Positions 36,501 to 50,400 of a stretch of DNA of 64,000 bases are shown in pieces. The DNA lies in contig JAHQIW010003666.1 of assembly GCA_019055375.1 (NCBI GenBank), positions 124,001 to 188,000 on the forward strand, in the 5' to 3' direction. Position 1 is the stretch's first letter; each line of letters opens with the position of its first letter. The notes under the pieces were generated by a model. The model saw nothing but the letters and a program-made list of their open reading frames with translations, did no database searches and was not told where the DNA came from. Made by a program: the position numbers and the translations under genes. Source of the stretch: Parelaphostrongylus tenuis. Lineage: Eukaryota > Nematoda > Chromadorea > Rhabditida > Metastrongylidae.

Positions 36501-37835
36501 TTTCATTTTCAACGACCGATCCTCTCATATTATGCCGTTTCCTGTATTTTTCGCAACTCCTTATCTTATCAGATAGTTAGTTATCAGTCTAATCGTTATC
36601 AGTTATTCGCTCCGTACTTCAACATGGGCTGGGCTGCTACTCGATTATTCATAAATGCCATTGGAAGGTGCTATAACGGGTTCTCATTAGAGTCGAAACA
36701 TGGCCCTGCCAGGATGTCGTCAGGACTTCACCATAGGCGTTGACCAAACGTATATTGGTGGGTGCATTTCCCTGCTACATCCCCAAACAAGTCGGCTACC
36801 AGTTTGTCAACCTTGAAGAGATTAGAATTGGTTGGTTCGGGGAGGTACAGAGTTCATGGATAATACTGCATAGCATTTCCAAGAACAACGTTGCGCCCCT
36901 GCATCCATACACGTATATAAGTATTTACATACATATGTATATATCTACTTATACGTTTGTAATTATACTTATGTGTGTCTATGCACAAGTTATTCGCATG
37001 TATGCATCACCTGTATCGCCTGTCGTCCCACTGATCGTCGAGTGACTCGTGCGGGCACCAGCATCACTTCCATTTTTCCCTATCGCGTGCAAAAGTAGCA
37101 CAGTGGCTCCTTATCGCTCTAGATATTCGTTGATCATCATATCTTCTCCTAGGCTTTTCGTGTAGAGCGCTTGACATTCCGAGGAATCCACTCGGTGACG
37201 GCTCTTGTCCGTCGGTTGTCGTTGAAGTGCATTACGTGTCCGGCCTACCTTATTTTCGATAGCTTGGTGTGTGGGACGGCGTCTTTGACCTTCGATCGTT
37301 GACGTAGGTGGGAACTTCGGATCCTTTCTCTCATTTGCGAGTTAAGGGGTCCTCTTAGCATCGACCTTACGACTGAGCGTTTAATAACGCCGAGTAATCT
37401 TTCATCCTGTCTACGTAGCGACCAGGTTTTTTCTGCATGTGTTAGAGCACGGATAATTGTCGAGTCGAGAAGGGGGGCACGGATCGGATATTCTTTTTTC
37501 TCTTCACTACATCCTCGATACTCTCAAACGTTTCCCAAGCCGCTCGTTTCCTCTTGTTCAACTCTGGAGCCCGGCCGTTCTTCATGTTGATTTCGCACCC
37601 TAGATAGGCGTGACTGAAGCATTCGGAGATGTTCGTTTCGTTGAGCGTGAACAGGAAATGTATATGCAATATATCATACAGTATGAAATATATGCATCTA
37701 TGTGTATATTTCCATGACTCATCATCACATGTGAATGTTAGCACTTTTCGCTTTAAATTCGTTTACAGGAGAGCTTTGAAGGAGAAAGTCGAACTAGCAC
37801 CTTGGTTCCTGATAGACTGGATCACTAGCCACCAC

Positions 37836-37887
<52 letters not shown>

Positions 37888-38353
37888 CACCTGTCACCTG
37901 TCGTCCCGTTGATCGTCGAGTGACTCGAGCGGGTACCAGCAACTCTTCCATTTTTCCCTGTCGCGTGCAAGAGTAGCCCAGTGGGTCCTCCTCGCTCTAG
38001 GAATTCGCTGAGCATCATATCTTTCTTCCATCGCTTTCGTGAAGAAATCGGACCAACGAGTCAGTGGTCTTCCTTTAGAGCGCTTGACGTCCCGAGGAAT
38101 CCAGTCGGTAACGGCTCTCGTCCATCGGTTGTCGTTGAAGCGCATCACGTGTCCGGCCCACCTTATTTTCGATATCCTGGCGTGTAGAACGGCGTCTCTG
38201 ATTTTCGATCGTTGACGTAGGTCGGAAGTTCGGATCCTTTGTCTCATTTGCGAAATACGAGATACTCCTAGCATCGACCTTTCGACTGCGCGTTTGGTAA
38301 CGGCAAGTGATCTTTCATCCTGCTTACGTAGCGACCAGGTTTCTGCTGCATAC

Positions 38354-38419
<66 letters not shown>

Positions 38420-41400
38420 CTATCTATACATTTATGAAACAGAACCATTCTGTATAGTAAATCTATTCTCCTATTATTGAAAAAGTAGTTTGAGACATGC
38501 CTCTTCAATTGTGTCTTATTACTGATGCGGTATAACAGTTGAGCTAAGTCTCAATCTGCATTCAGAATCATGAATATGAAAGTCTGCTGTGACCTCTGGT
38601 GCTGGTAACGGCTATCTAATAAAGTATTCATAAGAGATAGGTCCACAGTAGTTTGTGAACTTGTATAGAATAATATATAGATGAAATCAGCAATATTGGA
38701 ACACCTTAATGGAATATGAAAAAAAATTACTCGGCATACGAGTACTGTGTGAACTGAATGATAGGAAAAGTAGCGATCGTCATAAAACAAGTCAGTTTGC
38801 TGCTTGCACACGACAGATTTGAACCTTTTCTGGATCGTATTGTAGCGAGTGCGGAAATCTTTCAAAGTCATTTCAGTATATCTTTTGCTAATAGACGGTC
38901 CAAGGGACATGTTTAGCATAGTTGGAAGTACGCACTCGATCGATTTATGGTTCGATCCCACATCTTGGATTCATCGAGTTTTCCATTCTCCGGTGTTTGC
39001 AAAGTAGCGAACTTGTCCGCGAAGATAAGGACAAATTTGATTCCGAAAGTTTCCACGTGGGTCTGTGCGAAGTCGTCTTGAGCCCACAGTGTCCTGAATG
39101 TGTTTTTGTATAGGAGGCTGTTCGATGGACAGGTAACGGGATCTTGCGATTACCGCACACTCTCTACAATTAGAAGAGAAATCTTCTTTTGAGTCAACAT
39201 TTGTCATGAAGGAATCCTCATATATACTGAGGCTAACTAGGACAAGGACATGTGGGCATGCCACGTCTACTGGCTGTAGTGGATTTCGGTGATAAAATAA
39301 TGGATCCTGTTTTCGATTGCCTACAACGTTGATCCTGAGTTTTTTCGTCTAGGTGATATAGATATAAGTGTACTATTCAAAGATGTGCGATTCAATGTGA
39401 GCAAAGAACTTTTTTCTTCGAGATGTCTACCGGAAGGATGGACCAACGCGGAAATCTTTGTTTGTTATGCTTTTAACCTTTTGCGGACAATGAAGGTCAT
39501 TTTGATCCTCAACTTTTGAGAGGTCTTTTTTCATGGAACACAGGTTTTTCTTTTCCAAATTTTTTAGTGGTCATTCGAAAACTCAAAACTTGATGATTTC
39601 AATAGTATGCTTGGTTGCTGAGAAGTTCACGCTCGGAATGCTTCGCTTGCAAGGCTAGAGTCTGTGGACGGCTTATTTCAGACTATATTAATACCCATTC
39701 TATCGCATAAATTTTGGCGATTCCGATGCTAAATTTTGGTTTTGAAAAGGTTTTTATAGTACGCTACAAGAGCAAAAAGAATATTATGTTTACATATGGA
39801 GTTTTCTTTGCACACAATATGTATATATGTACAAAAAGGTTATGAGCGTTTAGAAAAAATCATGCAATATCAGAGCAATACAAATAACCGGAGTTTTTTT
39901 TTCATAAACGAAGAAAAAAAGTCGTATTAGGTAACAAAAATCGATCGACTACTGCCCGCAATGGGTTGAAAGTCCGGAAAAAATTTTTCGGGTATCTATC
40001 ATTGTATAGGTTTTGGGAGAGGTGGATAACTGCTAATACTATAATCCTGTTTTGGCCCCTGATATTTAGAATATTTTTCAGTTTTTTGTTATATCCTCTT
40101 GTACAAATATGGAAGCTGATTACAAGTTTTCTGTAAGTTAATCTAGCAACACTTATTGTTTTCTTTCATAACATGTTAAATTTGATATCATGTAATAAAC
40201 TTATAAAATAAATAAGATGCGCTCAATCAACGACTATGATCAGGTTTTTTTTATCTCATTTTATCCACATATTTGATTTCAGGAATAGAGGGAGTGACAT
40301 CGATCTTTGTCAAGATGAAGGAATTGATCAGAGCTCATATCTCTTGCTGGGTGATGGCTACGAGGGGGAAGACGAGTGCTTAGAGCTTGTGGGGAAAAAG
40401 GTAAGGTTTAGCTGAAATTTTCTCCAGAGCTCCTATCTATGATTTATGTCTAATAATTTGACCTTTCAGAGACGGCGTGTATCCAATAAGATACACGAAT
40501 TCTGCAGGACTTTCTAGCTCAAGTTTTTTTTTCTTAGATTTACAGTAACGTTCGAAAGCCTAGATTTCGACGATTTCTTTACTGTGTTTGGTGTCTAAAA
40601 AGCCTTTTTTATTGTATACCGTCATCGAAAATAACATATTTCACACTCGGTTTGCTTTGCTCGGCCGGGGTCTATGGGTCATTCAATAGCTCAGGTCATG
40701 GAAATTCTGCTGCCAACTTTGGTTCTCAGAAAGGTTTTCCAAATCACTCAAAAGAAGGTGTTGTTTCGCATTCGAATTCAATGTTGATTGTTATGGGTTT
40801 GATCCCTCTTCGCCAACATTCTCCTGCAATCAGGTAAAGAATGCACAATTAGGCTATGCTCGAGATCGCAAAAGGGGATCTGCCCGACCAGATGTAAGGA
40901 AACGAATCGAATGCTCAAAGCACTGCGATCCACACAATAAAACATGAAGATGGCTCGCATAGAAGGGAAAATTACTCTTCAATAATTGTACTGTCTCCAA
41001 TACACGTTTCATTTAACATTGTTTTGTTGGCTTTTTTTTCCTTTCGCGGAAGTTTTGACAGGGCGTTTTCGTCTTATGACGATGAGCTCAACACACATGA
41101 CATGGAGCAAGGATTACGGCTTCTCGGCTGGTTTTATTTCAAGGCGGAGGAGGCATCTGTTATAAGTTGGGTATTAGCTGGACTTCCGCCTCGTTGGCTG
41201 AGCTGTTTCTGTTGTAAATCCTAGTTCGACATTCAATAACACCACTCTAATAAAGTTTGTACTTTAGACCAACGAGGGTTCATTCTAATTTTTGTTTTTA
41301 TGGTTAATCGTAGATAATCTTTTTTACTGTAAGGATCTCAGCGCTTCTAGCATTCGGCCATTTTCTCCTCGTCTTCCTCCTCCACAAAGTCTTCGAACAT

Positions 41401-44400
41401 TTTAGGTGTGGTTTCCAACTGCTTGAGAATATCGACTTCTTCATGAATGGCGTAAAATACTGTCCACGCTAATCTCCTTGCAATCTCGGAGAAACGCAAT
41501 TTAGAGCGCTCCTTAAGGCCTTCTCTGACTGATTACGATGGAGTGTTAAAGATGAAGACATTTTGGTATTCAACTCGTCTATACTTGCTTTGAGATGGAG
41601 CTGTCGTGAGAACAAATTCGCTTACTACTCATGCACGAATGGCACGTAGAAGAAAATGTTAGTGAAACGGCGTGCTGGAATAGCAGAGTTTTCTGTGGAC
41701 GGCTCGAGCGCCACTAATCCTCAGGACCGATCTCTCCAGCGCTGAACTTCGTACCGTCCTTTCTGCAATCGTATCATCCCTCCAAGCTCCATTAATCTTA
41801 TGCACCACTTCATCAGTATCTTTCCAAACGCGGCATTCGTGTATGAGTTGCAAGCGAATCTGTTGTCACGACAGCCCCATCTTTCAACAACTATACGCAA
41901 ATTGTATGCCAAGTGGCTTGCAAGAAAATGCGCAGTTGAACGGCACCGAAAACATGCAATTTTAATTACTTCTGTTTAAAAATTGTACTTTCAAAATTTA
42001 TGGAACGGCTTCATAAGTGTAGAAATAACTTCAGAAGCAATCGCGTGGCTCGAGGGTTCGTGAATGTCCTCTGTGCTGTATGCGTCAACCACAAAGCAAC
42101 TTTCCTCGACTCCTCTGTTGCCAACACAGAAGTTGTCGATTGTGTCTCATGCAAGTTCGTTATTAGAATAAAAAAATCTTCAACAGGTAGTTCCCTGTAT
42201 GCACTCTCAACTCACACGTATCCAGAATTAGCTAAATTCAATTGAGCTCAATTTTCAGCTCAATAGGTTTCAATCTGTAATGTGTTTATAACTAAAATAA
42301 CTGTCAGAGGAGAGGTTTCATATTAGCCTGTCTAGTCTCCGGTCTGTCAAGTATAGCTTTTGAGAAGTAAGTTGTTATTTGGAAAACTGAAGAAAAGATT
42401 TCGGTTCTTATATATAAGTAGAGGTGTGCTCAAGAGTTTGGCGCAATGGCTAGAGGGTGTTTTGTGACACTTAGATGGTCCATGATTCGAACCGTGCTCA
42501 TGGCTCATCAAGCTCTCCATCTATAAGGGATCACTAATTTACTACCAGGCATATGGGAGGATAATATCACTCACTTGATACAGTGGTAGACAATCACGAG
42601 TCAGTGTAAAGATCAGATACGCACTCAGTCATCTCTACAATGCTACGAACGGAGCCGAATGCACGGCGAATCCCCCCTCAGGGTTTGATTAACGCTGAGA
42701 GCTTTATGCTCTATCCCTCAGCGGTTTAGTCACAGCGATTCCAGTCACTCTACCTTCATTGAACTTACTGAATTATTGCGCAAGATGAGAGTAGTAATTA
42801 TGCTTTATCTGTTGGGTTTTGTTCTAAATGGGTAGGAAATGAAATTAATTGGTACCAGAGTCATCAACGATCTTGCCATTATAATCGGTCATATCCTGTC
42901 TATGCATATCCAGTAACAATTAAGGATAAATGAAGATTTCGACGCTGATCAATCCCTGTGGAATGCGCCATGCATCCGTCTTCAATTTTTAACATCGCTT
43001 GAGGTGATTGAATGCATATCTAATGTTTACAATGAATCGCGGTGGCCTCCCGATGTATCGAGTCACTGCTGCTTATCCTCACACTTGGGATCAGTCTGGT
43101 ACCAACTTACCGGCCTCGGAGAGATGGATATCGTGGTGAGCCATGAGCTCGTGTTCGATCCACCGACCTTGTGTGCGACACAGAGCACCTCTGGCCATTG
43201 CACCACACCAAAACAGTAACGGTAGTGTCCAGGAATCACTAATTTTGAGTGATATAAAACTTCGAACCTCGGATGATAGCTAAACCTTCGTTTTACCCTT
43301 TCCGAGACCTCCTGTCAACCGTTACGTCACCACGGGGCTCCTGTTCTACTACCACTGTTTTTGCAAACTGCGTTCAATGCCGATGTGTGCTTACCAAACC
43401 AAGTCTTTATGGTCAAATGCTGAAAGAATCTGTATTTTGCTTATGGAGTGATGGCAGTATGGGAACGGCGCAGGTAGCGCATCGGTTAGCATGTGCCCTC
43501 ATAAAGGGTGAAAGGCCTTTGTAAAGGGTTCAGTTACCGCAAGAGGTACAAGGCTTTGCAAGTCGGTCAACATCATTGAATTTATAATTGTAGCATTATA
43601 CGATTGATAAACATGCAGTTAATTGAAGAATTTTCAACGAGTGTCTAGGATTATTATGCTTTCAGTATGTCGAGATGGAGATCATGGAGAATCGTGTTGA
43701 AGTCTCTTGTCCGGAGTGTGCAGCGCACCTGCATCCGTCAGATATCCGGTACATTTTTCATTTGCTGATTGGCTTCTTTCCGAAACAGTTCCATATTCTG
43801 TAGCATTTCTAGATGAGTTTTCTAAATTTGTTCTATAGAAATCTGCTTGGTGGCCGATCGGTGCTTATCGAGAAGTACGAGCAGTTTAGCCTTCGCCGAT
43901 ACCTCATGACCGAAACCGATGCCCGCTGGTGTCCAGCCCCAGATTGCGGGTATGCTTAAAATCGGATTGAAACTTTGTTTTTCTTTTCTTTGATTTTTAA
44001 TATTTCAATTCGGGTCATCTCTTTTATCGGTTTATTCGTCGTCGTTTCATGTTTCGTTTAGATATGCTGTCATTGCTTCTTCTTGCGCTGCATGTCCTCA
44101 ACTCAAATGTGGACGAGAGTCTTGTGGAACTCTGTTTTGTTATCATTGCAAAGTGAGTACCTTAAATTTCGTTTTTTCGCTGGTATTCAATGCTTCAGAG
44201 AGGTTGTTGATCTTTGCATGAACCCTGGATCTCACTCTTCCATGTGGAATATTGGAGACCTACGTCTTTCTATATTCATCTTTCATGAACCTTTATTTGC
44301 ATATTTGTCTTCTCTTTGGAGTAACCGGCGTTGCACTTACCAGACAACAAAAGAGTGAAGCTCTCGATGGTAATCAATCCCTAAGGGATGCACCGTGACT

Positions 44401-47400
44401 TCAATACATATCTGACCTTTAAAATGGCTCACGGTGGCCTACCGACGTATCAGGTCACTACTACTATCCTCCCAGCCAAGTCTGTAACCATTCGCCCTGA
44501 CCCTGGAGTGATGGAGGGCTTGCTGAACCTCCAGCGCTGAATTGAAGCATTGTCCACGCCTGTATCGCAAGGTACTTCTAACCACTGCACTACACGCTCC
44601 CTATCAGATGACCAACCCAAAAAATCAGGTTTTCTCTCCACGTCGCCTTTTTTCATCGCTCATTGTTCTCTTTTCTTAACTCTTTTGGGCTTCGCTGTCA
44701 TGTAAGATTATAATTCTAATGGTGCGTTGCTAATGTGTCTCTGCTCCTTTGTTTTCCTTTCAGCGACAATTTTAGTAGTGTTAAGCTACCTCTTCACTTC
44801 CAGGTTAAGAAGAAATTATGCAATTTCTCTTGAGGCTTTCTCTTTTGCTGTAAAACCATTTGTTTATGTGATGTAACATTTTTTTCAGGGTGAATGGCAT
44901 GCAAGTCAAACGTGTGACGAAGCTCGACGTCAGCGTGGTGCGCCAACATTCAGAACAACTCGGCGTATTACCAGCGCTTCTATCGATATTCAGTTGAAAC
45001 GTCAGCCATCCTTCAATTGATTGAAGTATCAAATATACATCCAATAATGCTGGGTAACATGGACAAAATCCTACCCAAGACGGGGTCAAACCCGTGTTCC
45101 ATCGATGCGGAGAACGTGTGCTACCGCTACACCACAGTGGCCATTGCTTCGCTCCCACTCTTCGACAAACTATCATAGCTGTCGGCAACCAGCCCTTTTA
45201 TATCGACATAGATAATCGATAGTACGATAGTTTATATCGAGCAAAGATTGGTGGCATTGTGGTGACCGTAGTGTGTAGTAGTAGCACGCGCCATCGGTAT
45301 GCATGGAGAGGGGTTCAACTTCTTTCTGTGAACGAGTACTTCGTATATCGCTCAACATACCTAGAATTATGTATCATTTTAATACTAATCGCGAACAATC
45401 AGGTTATGTCATTTTAGCCGGAGACATCAAGGCATGTCCTCGTTGTCACACATATATCGTGAAAATGGATGACGGTTCGTGCAACCATATGGTCTGTGCC
45501 ATGTGCTCAGTTGAATTTTGCTGGTTATGCTTGAAGGAAATCAGCGATCTCCACTACCTGAGGTGTGTCGTACACCTTTTTTATTAATTCATGATTTCAA
45601 AACTGCGAAGGATTTCACCTATGGATTCGGGTGCAGGTTTTTCCTCTCAACCCGCCTAAGACGGCAGACGATCAATCGTGCAGCGCAATGTAAAAGCGTG
45701 GTTGGTGGTTAGTGGCAAATGCCGTCTCGAAGCAAAGGTCTGGTTCGACGCTTGTAAGAAGATATGCCCTCGCGATCACCATTTTGCGACATTCGTGAAG
45801 AAGACGAATTTTCAGGCATCAGCCAAAGCATCATTTGAAATACTCTTACAAGATAGAAAAATCTTTGTAAAGTGGAAACTCCACACTGTTAAGTTTCTTT
45901 TTGTTAATGTTTTAGCCCAACTGGCTGCACATTCTGGGGGAAGAAGCCGTGGACACGAAAGAAGAAGCTGCTTTGGCAATTGGGTTCGTAGGTTTTCATC
46001 AACGGGAGTGATTATAGGCTGTTCAATACGGTATGAAGTCTTTCTGAATATATTCTAATGGCTTTTATTTCAGGAACTTTGATAGGAGCGCCCGTTGGCA
46101 TCGCTTTAATCGCGGGATTGTCAATACCTGGCATCATCTTTGGTGTTCCCGTTTTTGTAGGAAGGTGTAGTACTTGTGCTTACTATATATTTTGATTATT
46201 ATGTTTTGATGGAGAGCGTCTGGGGAAGTGATTAAAAGTTCTTTGAGACACACATGTGATCGATCGGTCGATCGATAGTCAATGGTTCGATCGTGCACTA
46301 AAAACTCACTAAGTTTTCCATCTCTTTAGGATTGATGAATTGAAAACTTGTCTGGGACGATATCAGCACTGACTTGATACATCGGTAGGGCACCGCTCTT
46401 AACTCTTTCGGGACCATGGACTTACCTCCTTTGCAACTCTAACCCTCAGCGTGGCAGCGCATTGAGTGTGTTATTGTGTTATTTCAATTTTGTTGTTGTT
46501 GTTTTTATTTCTACTTACAGCGACAATATATTTATGTATAGCATAACAGAGGAAAGTAGCAGCAATAATACAACACTCAATGCGCTTCGACGTTGAAGAT
46601 TAGAGATGCAAAGGAGGTGAGTCCACGGTCGCGAAAGGGTCAAGGATTGATCGAACACCGAGAGTCTTATGCTTTGTTACTTCAATGAATCGATAATAGC
46701 GAATCTGTGATTGTTTTACTCCTTATGTGATGTTACACTTGATGTCAAGAAAAGTGTACAAGTGTTATTCGACGAGAGAAATTTTCATGTTATGTTATGA
46801 GGTCACAAGAAATTTCTTACAGACTGAAACTGAGGCATTAAATTACATTTGTTGTCCCTTAGATGGATGTAGAATTGATACATATTCATCAATGTTTTCT
46901 GTTTTCAGAAAGGTCCATCAGCGCTTCATTCATCACACGAAATTGCGGCGTCGTCTGCTTACGGCAGCTTGTGTGGTTGGATCACTGTTCGTTAGTCCGG
47001 TCCTCGCAGTAATGGCAGTCGGTGGGTTTTTCACCGCTTCTCCCTTATATCTTCCGCCTAATTATACGAGGACTTGTGGCGCAGTGGTTAGAGATGCTGT
47101 GCGACACGCGCACGGTTGACGAAACTCTGCTCGATGGTTCCATCGTGCGCTCAAGGTTAATCGAGCCTTTCATTCCTCCTTAGTCGGTGAACTGTTATCA
47201 GACTTGTGTGAGATCATAGCAGCACTGACTTCATACATCGGCAGAGCGCCGTCAGTCGTTGTAAAAGCCGATTATGCATCGAACCTCCTCAGGCAAAACT
47301 AGATGAAGTCGTATGGCGCATCGTCAGGGATTGATCAATGCTCAAAGCTAAAGCTTTATCCGCCTATTCATAATTTGTTTCTCGAATCTTCTTTTTTCAA

Positions 47401-50400
47401 ACATCTTTTCAGGCGTTGGAGTCCCAATTATGCTCGCATACGTCTACGGCGTCGTCCCTCTTTCACTCTGTCGTAACGGCGGCTGTGGGTTTTCCGAGCC
47501 AAACCCAGGTCCAGGAGTGTTGGATGAAGAAGATCTGTGGGCCGGAACTGCAAGTAGGTTTAATTTCAGTACAAAATCAACTCACTTTTTGAACAATGTG
47601 ATCTTTTGAATGTTGTGTCTGTGAAAGTTATACATACCATAGGCAATTTATTAAAAGAACAATTTTGTCTATTAGTGTTTCAAAAAAAAAAAAGATTGTA
47701 TCTGTGGTGTTATCGTACTGACTGAAGAAGTGAATGGTTCCAAAAGCTTCTTGTCTGTTTGTTTATCGCTAGTTGATTTTCATTAACTTGAAAAATGACT
47801 TCCAAAAGACTACTGCTATTTGGAAATTTTACTTAGTATTTTCATTGTTTTAGTTGACGAACTTGATGTTCTCTACTACGATTATGGTATGACGTTTTTC
47901 TGTAAAATTTAAACAAATTGTTTTACATTTTCAAAGATTTTTCCGGTCTAAATGAAATTTTTGTCACTACCATGTGAGATTTCTAATGAGTTAATGTTGA
48001 ACCCGTAATCAGATTATGATGAAGTCAGCGACACTTTGAAGCAAAATAGTAGTTTGATGTACTCACTAGGTTTTGCCGATCATTCACCGTCGATAATGTC
48101 GGCCATAGTAAGAGCTATTTTATGGCATGGAACCCTCCTACACCCCCGCCCCCGTATCCCTCGAATTTTCCATTTCCTGACTTCCGTTTTTCACCTTGAA
48201 TACGACGCATCCGCCCTTGTTTGCGCGACATTTTAATGGTTTCTTTACGATGTGGTCCATGTTCAGTTCCATGCTTCATAAAAGGAAATTACTTTGGTAA
48301 CTATAATAGAACAGAGTGCCTGTGATGCAGTGGTCAGAAATGCTCTGCCACACCCACATGGCGTGGTCCATTTGTTGATGGTCGTTGGTTTGCACTCGCC
48401 ATTTGCACTCACCATTTCTTCCTTCCATGAGGAGTCAGTGAATTGATATCAGATTTGTTTGTTAGGATAACAGGAGCACTAACTTGTTACTTCAGTAGGC
48501 TATTATGAGCCATTGTATAGGCAAAATTAGGTGATATGAATGCATGGCGCATTCTTCGGGATTCATGAACCCCTAAAGCTGTATCTTTCTTATCATAAAA
48601 GAAAAATCACCCGGATAATTATACAATCTTTGGAGTTTTTGAATAGTACTCCTCAATAGTCGAAAACGTTATTCTGAGAGAAACATTTGTTACACTAGTT
48701 AAAAAAAATAATGTATTTACATGTCTAGAAGTGGCTAATGCGAAAAGAACGAACTGTTGTGCAACACCGATAGTTCTTTAAGTTTTTCTTTACAGTTCAT
48801 GAATTACAAGAAATTCTTTTTGAGTTTGATGGCCTGTCTGATCTGGAAAGTTTAGACGGAGAATAGTCACTGGTGAGCGGCTATTAATAGATTGCATTAG
48901 TTCCGTGATGCGCCTAAGACCTGACGAGACCCCTTGTTCATAAGTTGTAAATACAAGTTCTTGTTGGCTATAAATTAGGGAACGCCTGTAGTGCAGTGCT
49001 TAGAGGTGCCCTTCGACATACACTTGGTGGTTGGCTCAATTCCGTACCTAGGGATTTGTCTATCCAACCCTGGGATGTAAATCGAGACCTATTTAGGAGA
49101 TGTGTTACTGGTTTGCTACATTAGCAGGCCACGTAGATCACCGCGCGAGCTAGATATGCATTCATTTCCCGCATGCCGATGATTATTGAAGTCTAATTCC
49201 TGACGCATCTCTCAGTGATTGATAAACATTGAACAGTTTAACCACTCTGTTCTAAATTTTAGGCTTGTAGTAGTTCCACTGGGTGCTTTTAGCATTAATT
49301 GCTTGGAGCGCAAGTCAACAGATTTAGAGTGTCGACTTGCTTCTAAGCTTTTACAGCACCTAAAATAATGTGATCTTGTTTTTAGTTCTTTTCTTCCCAA
49401 GACATACCAACTGTCAATAGTTATAGGGTATTTTGCATAGTAAACTCAATGTTAAAACTTATTGTCGGTACCTAGGACATTTCACAGTATCCTGCGTTCG
49501 TCATACACGACTAATACTTGACCTGGAAGAAGCAACACATATGCCTAAGCCGTAGATAACTATGCCATTAAGAATGTCATTAATGAGTTTTTTTTACATT
49601 CTATTAAACCGCATCTCCCTCTTTAGGGACCTTTATTCGCAAACGATTCTATTACTGTAGGCATAGTTGTTTCTGGAGCACATCTTCAATTCGTTGTTGA
49701 TTCAAGATTTGTGTCTTCTATGCAGAATGAAATGCTGTAATGCGAAGAATGGAGGGGGTCATTCTGTTTGTTGTCTTCTACTGAATTCTTCATATTGGCT
49801 GAACGTCTCATGTATATAAGGTTCGTGATTTGTCGGCGACCGATTGCGGATAATCCGTGTTCATCCCAGGGTTTCTCATAAATTTCTTTGTTGTTTCAAT
49901 GGAGGAAATGCATAGATCACTGTAAGTGGACTTGAAAACTTGGACAGCATTGTTTCACCTTTGCTTGTCCCTTCATAATCTAGTAGTCAATGATCGTCAA
50001 GAAAGATCTGTTGTACATTGGCTGCTGCGATGAACAAGTGTTTCTGTCTGGATCGTTTTTATCCATTTGTCAGCCCAAATAGAGAAGTTAACGCTGATTT
50101 TCACACTGTTAGATATCTTCTAATTGTCAAAATAAGAGGGGCGCATAATTTTTAGGAACTTTCACGGCTTTTTAGAACGTTTGGAGGTTATCGCCTTAGT
50201 CTCCTTGCACTTCACAAGTGCAACTTCACATAGTTTTCGCAAAGAGCATGAGAGGTAGTGGTTATGGTCGTCAAAATGTGAAGCAACGCTACAGATGTAA
50301 ACTAAATTATTACCTCAGAAGTATTTTAGGTTTCTAAATCCATCTCCAACTTGAGAATGAGGCTTCAGTAGTGTTGCTTCACCAGCTATGGTAAAATTTG

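Noticed and set aside
39477..39973. Group of family B repeats as conserved non-coding elements
   Set aside because: Inverted ends and dispersal at several loci in both orientations fit mobile fold-backs better.
42000..42245. ORF with two CxxC pairs considered as the missing RING1 exon
   Set aside because: It begins in the end of a mariner fold-back; the pairs lack the CxHxxC core and the CLRQ lead-in to the next exon.
45072..45142. Functional tRNA gene
   Set aside because: The T-loop is one base short and the acceptor stem does not pair; the same holds for the other tRNA-like sites.
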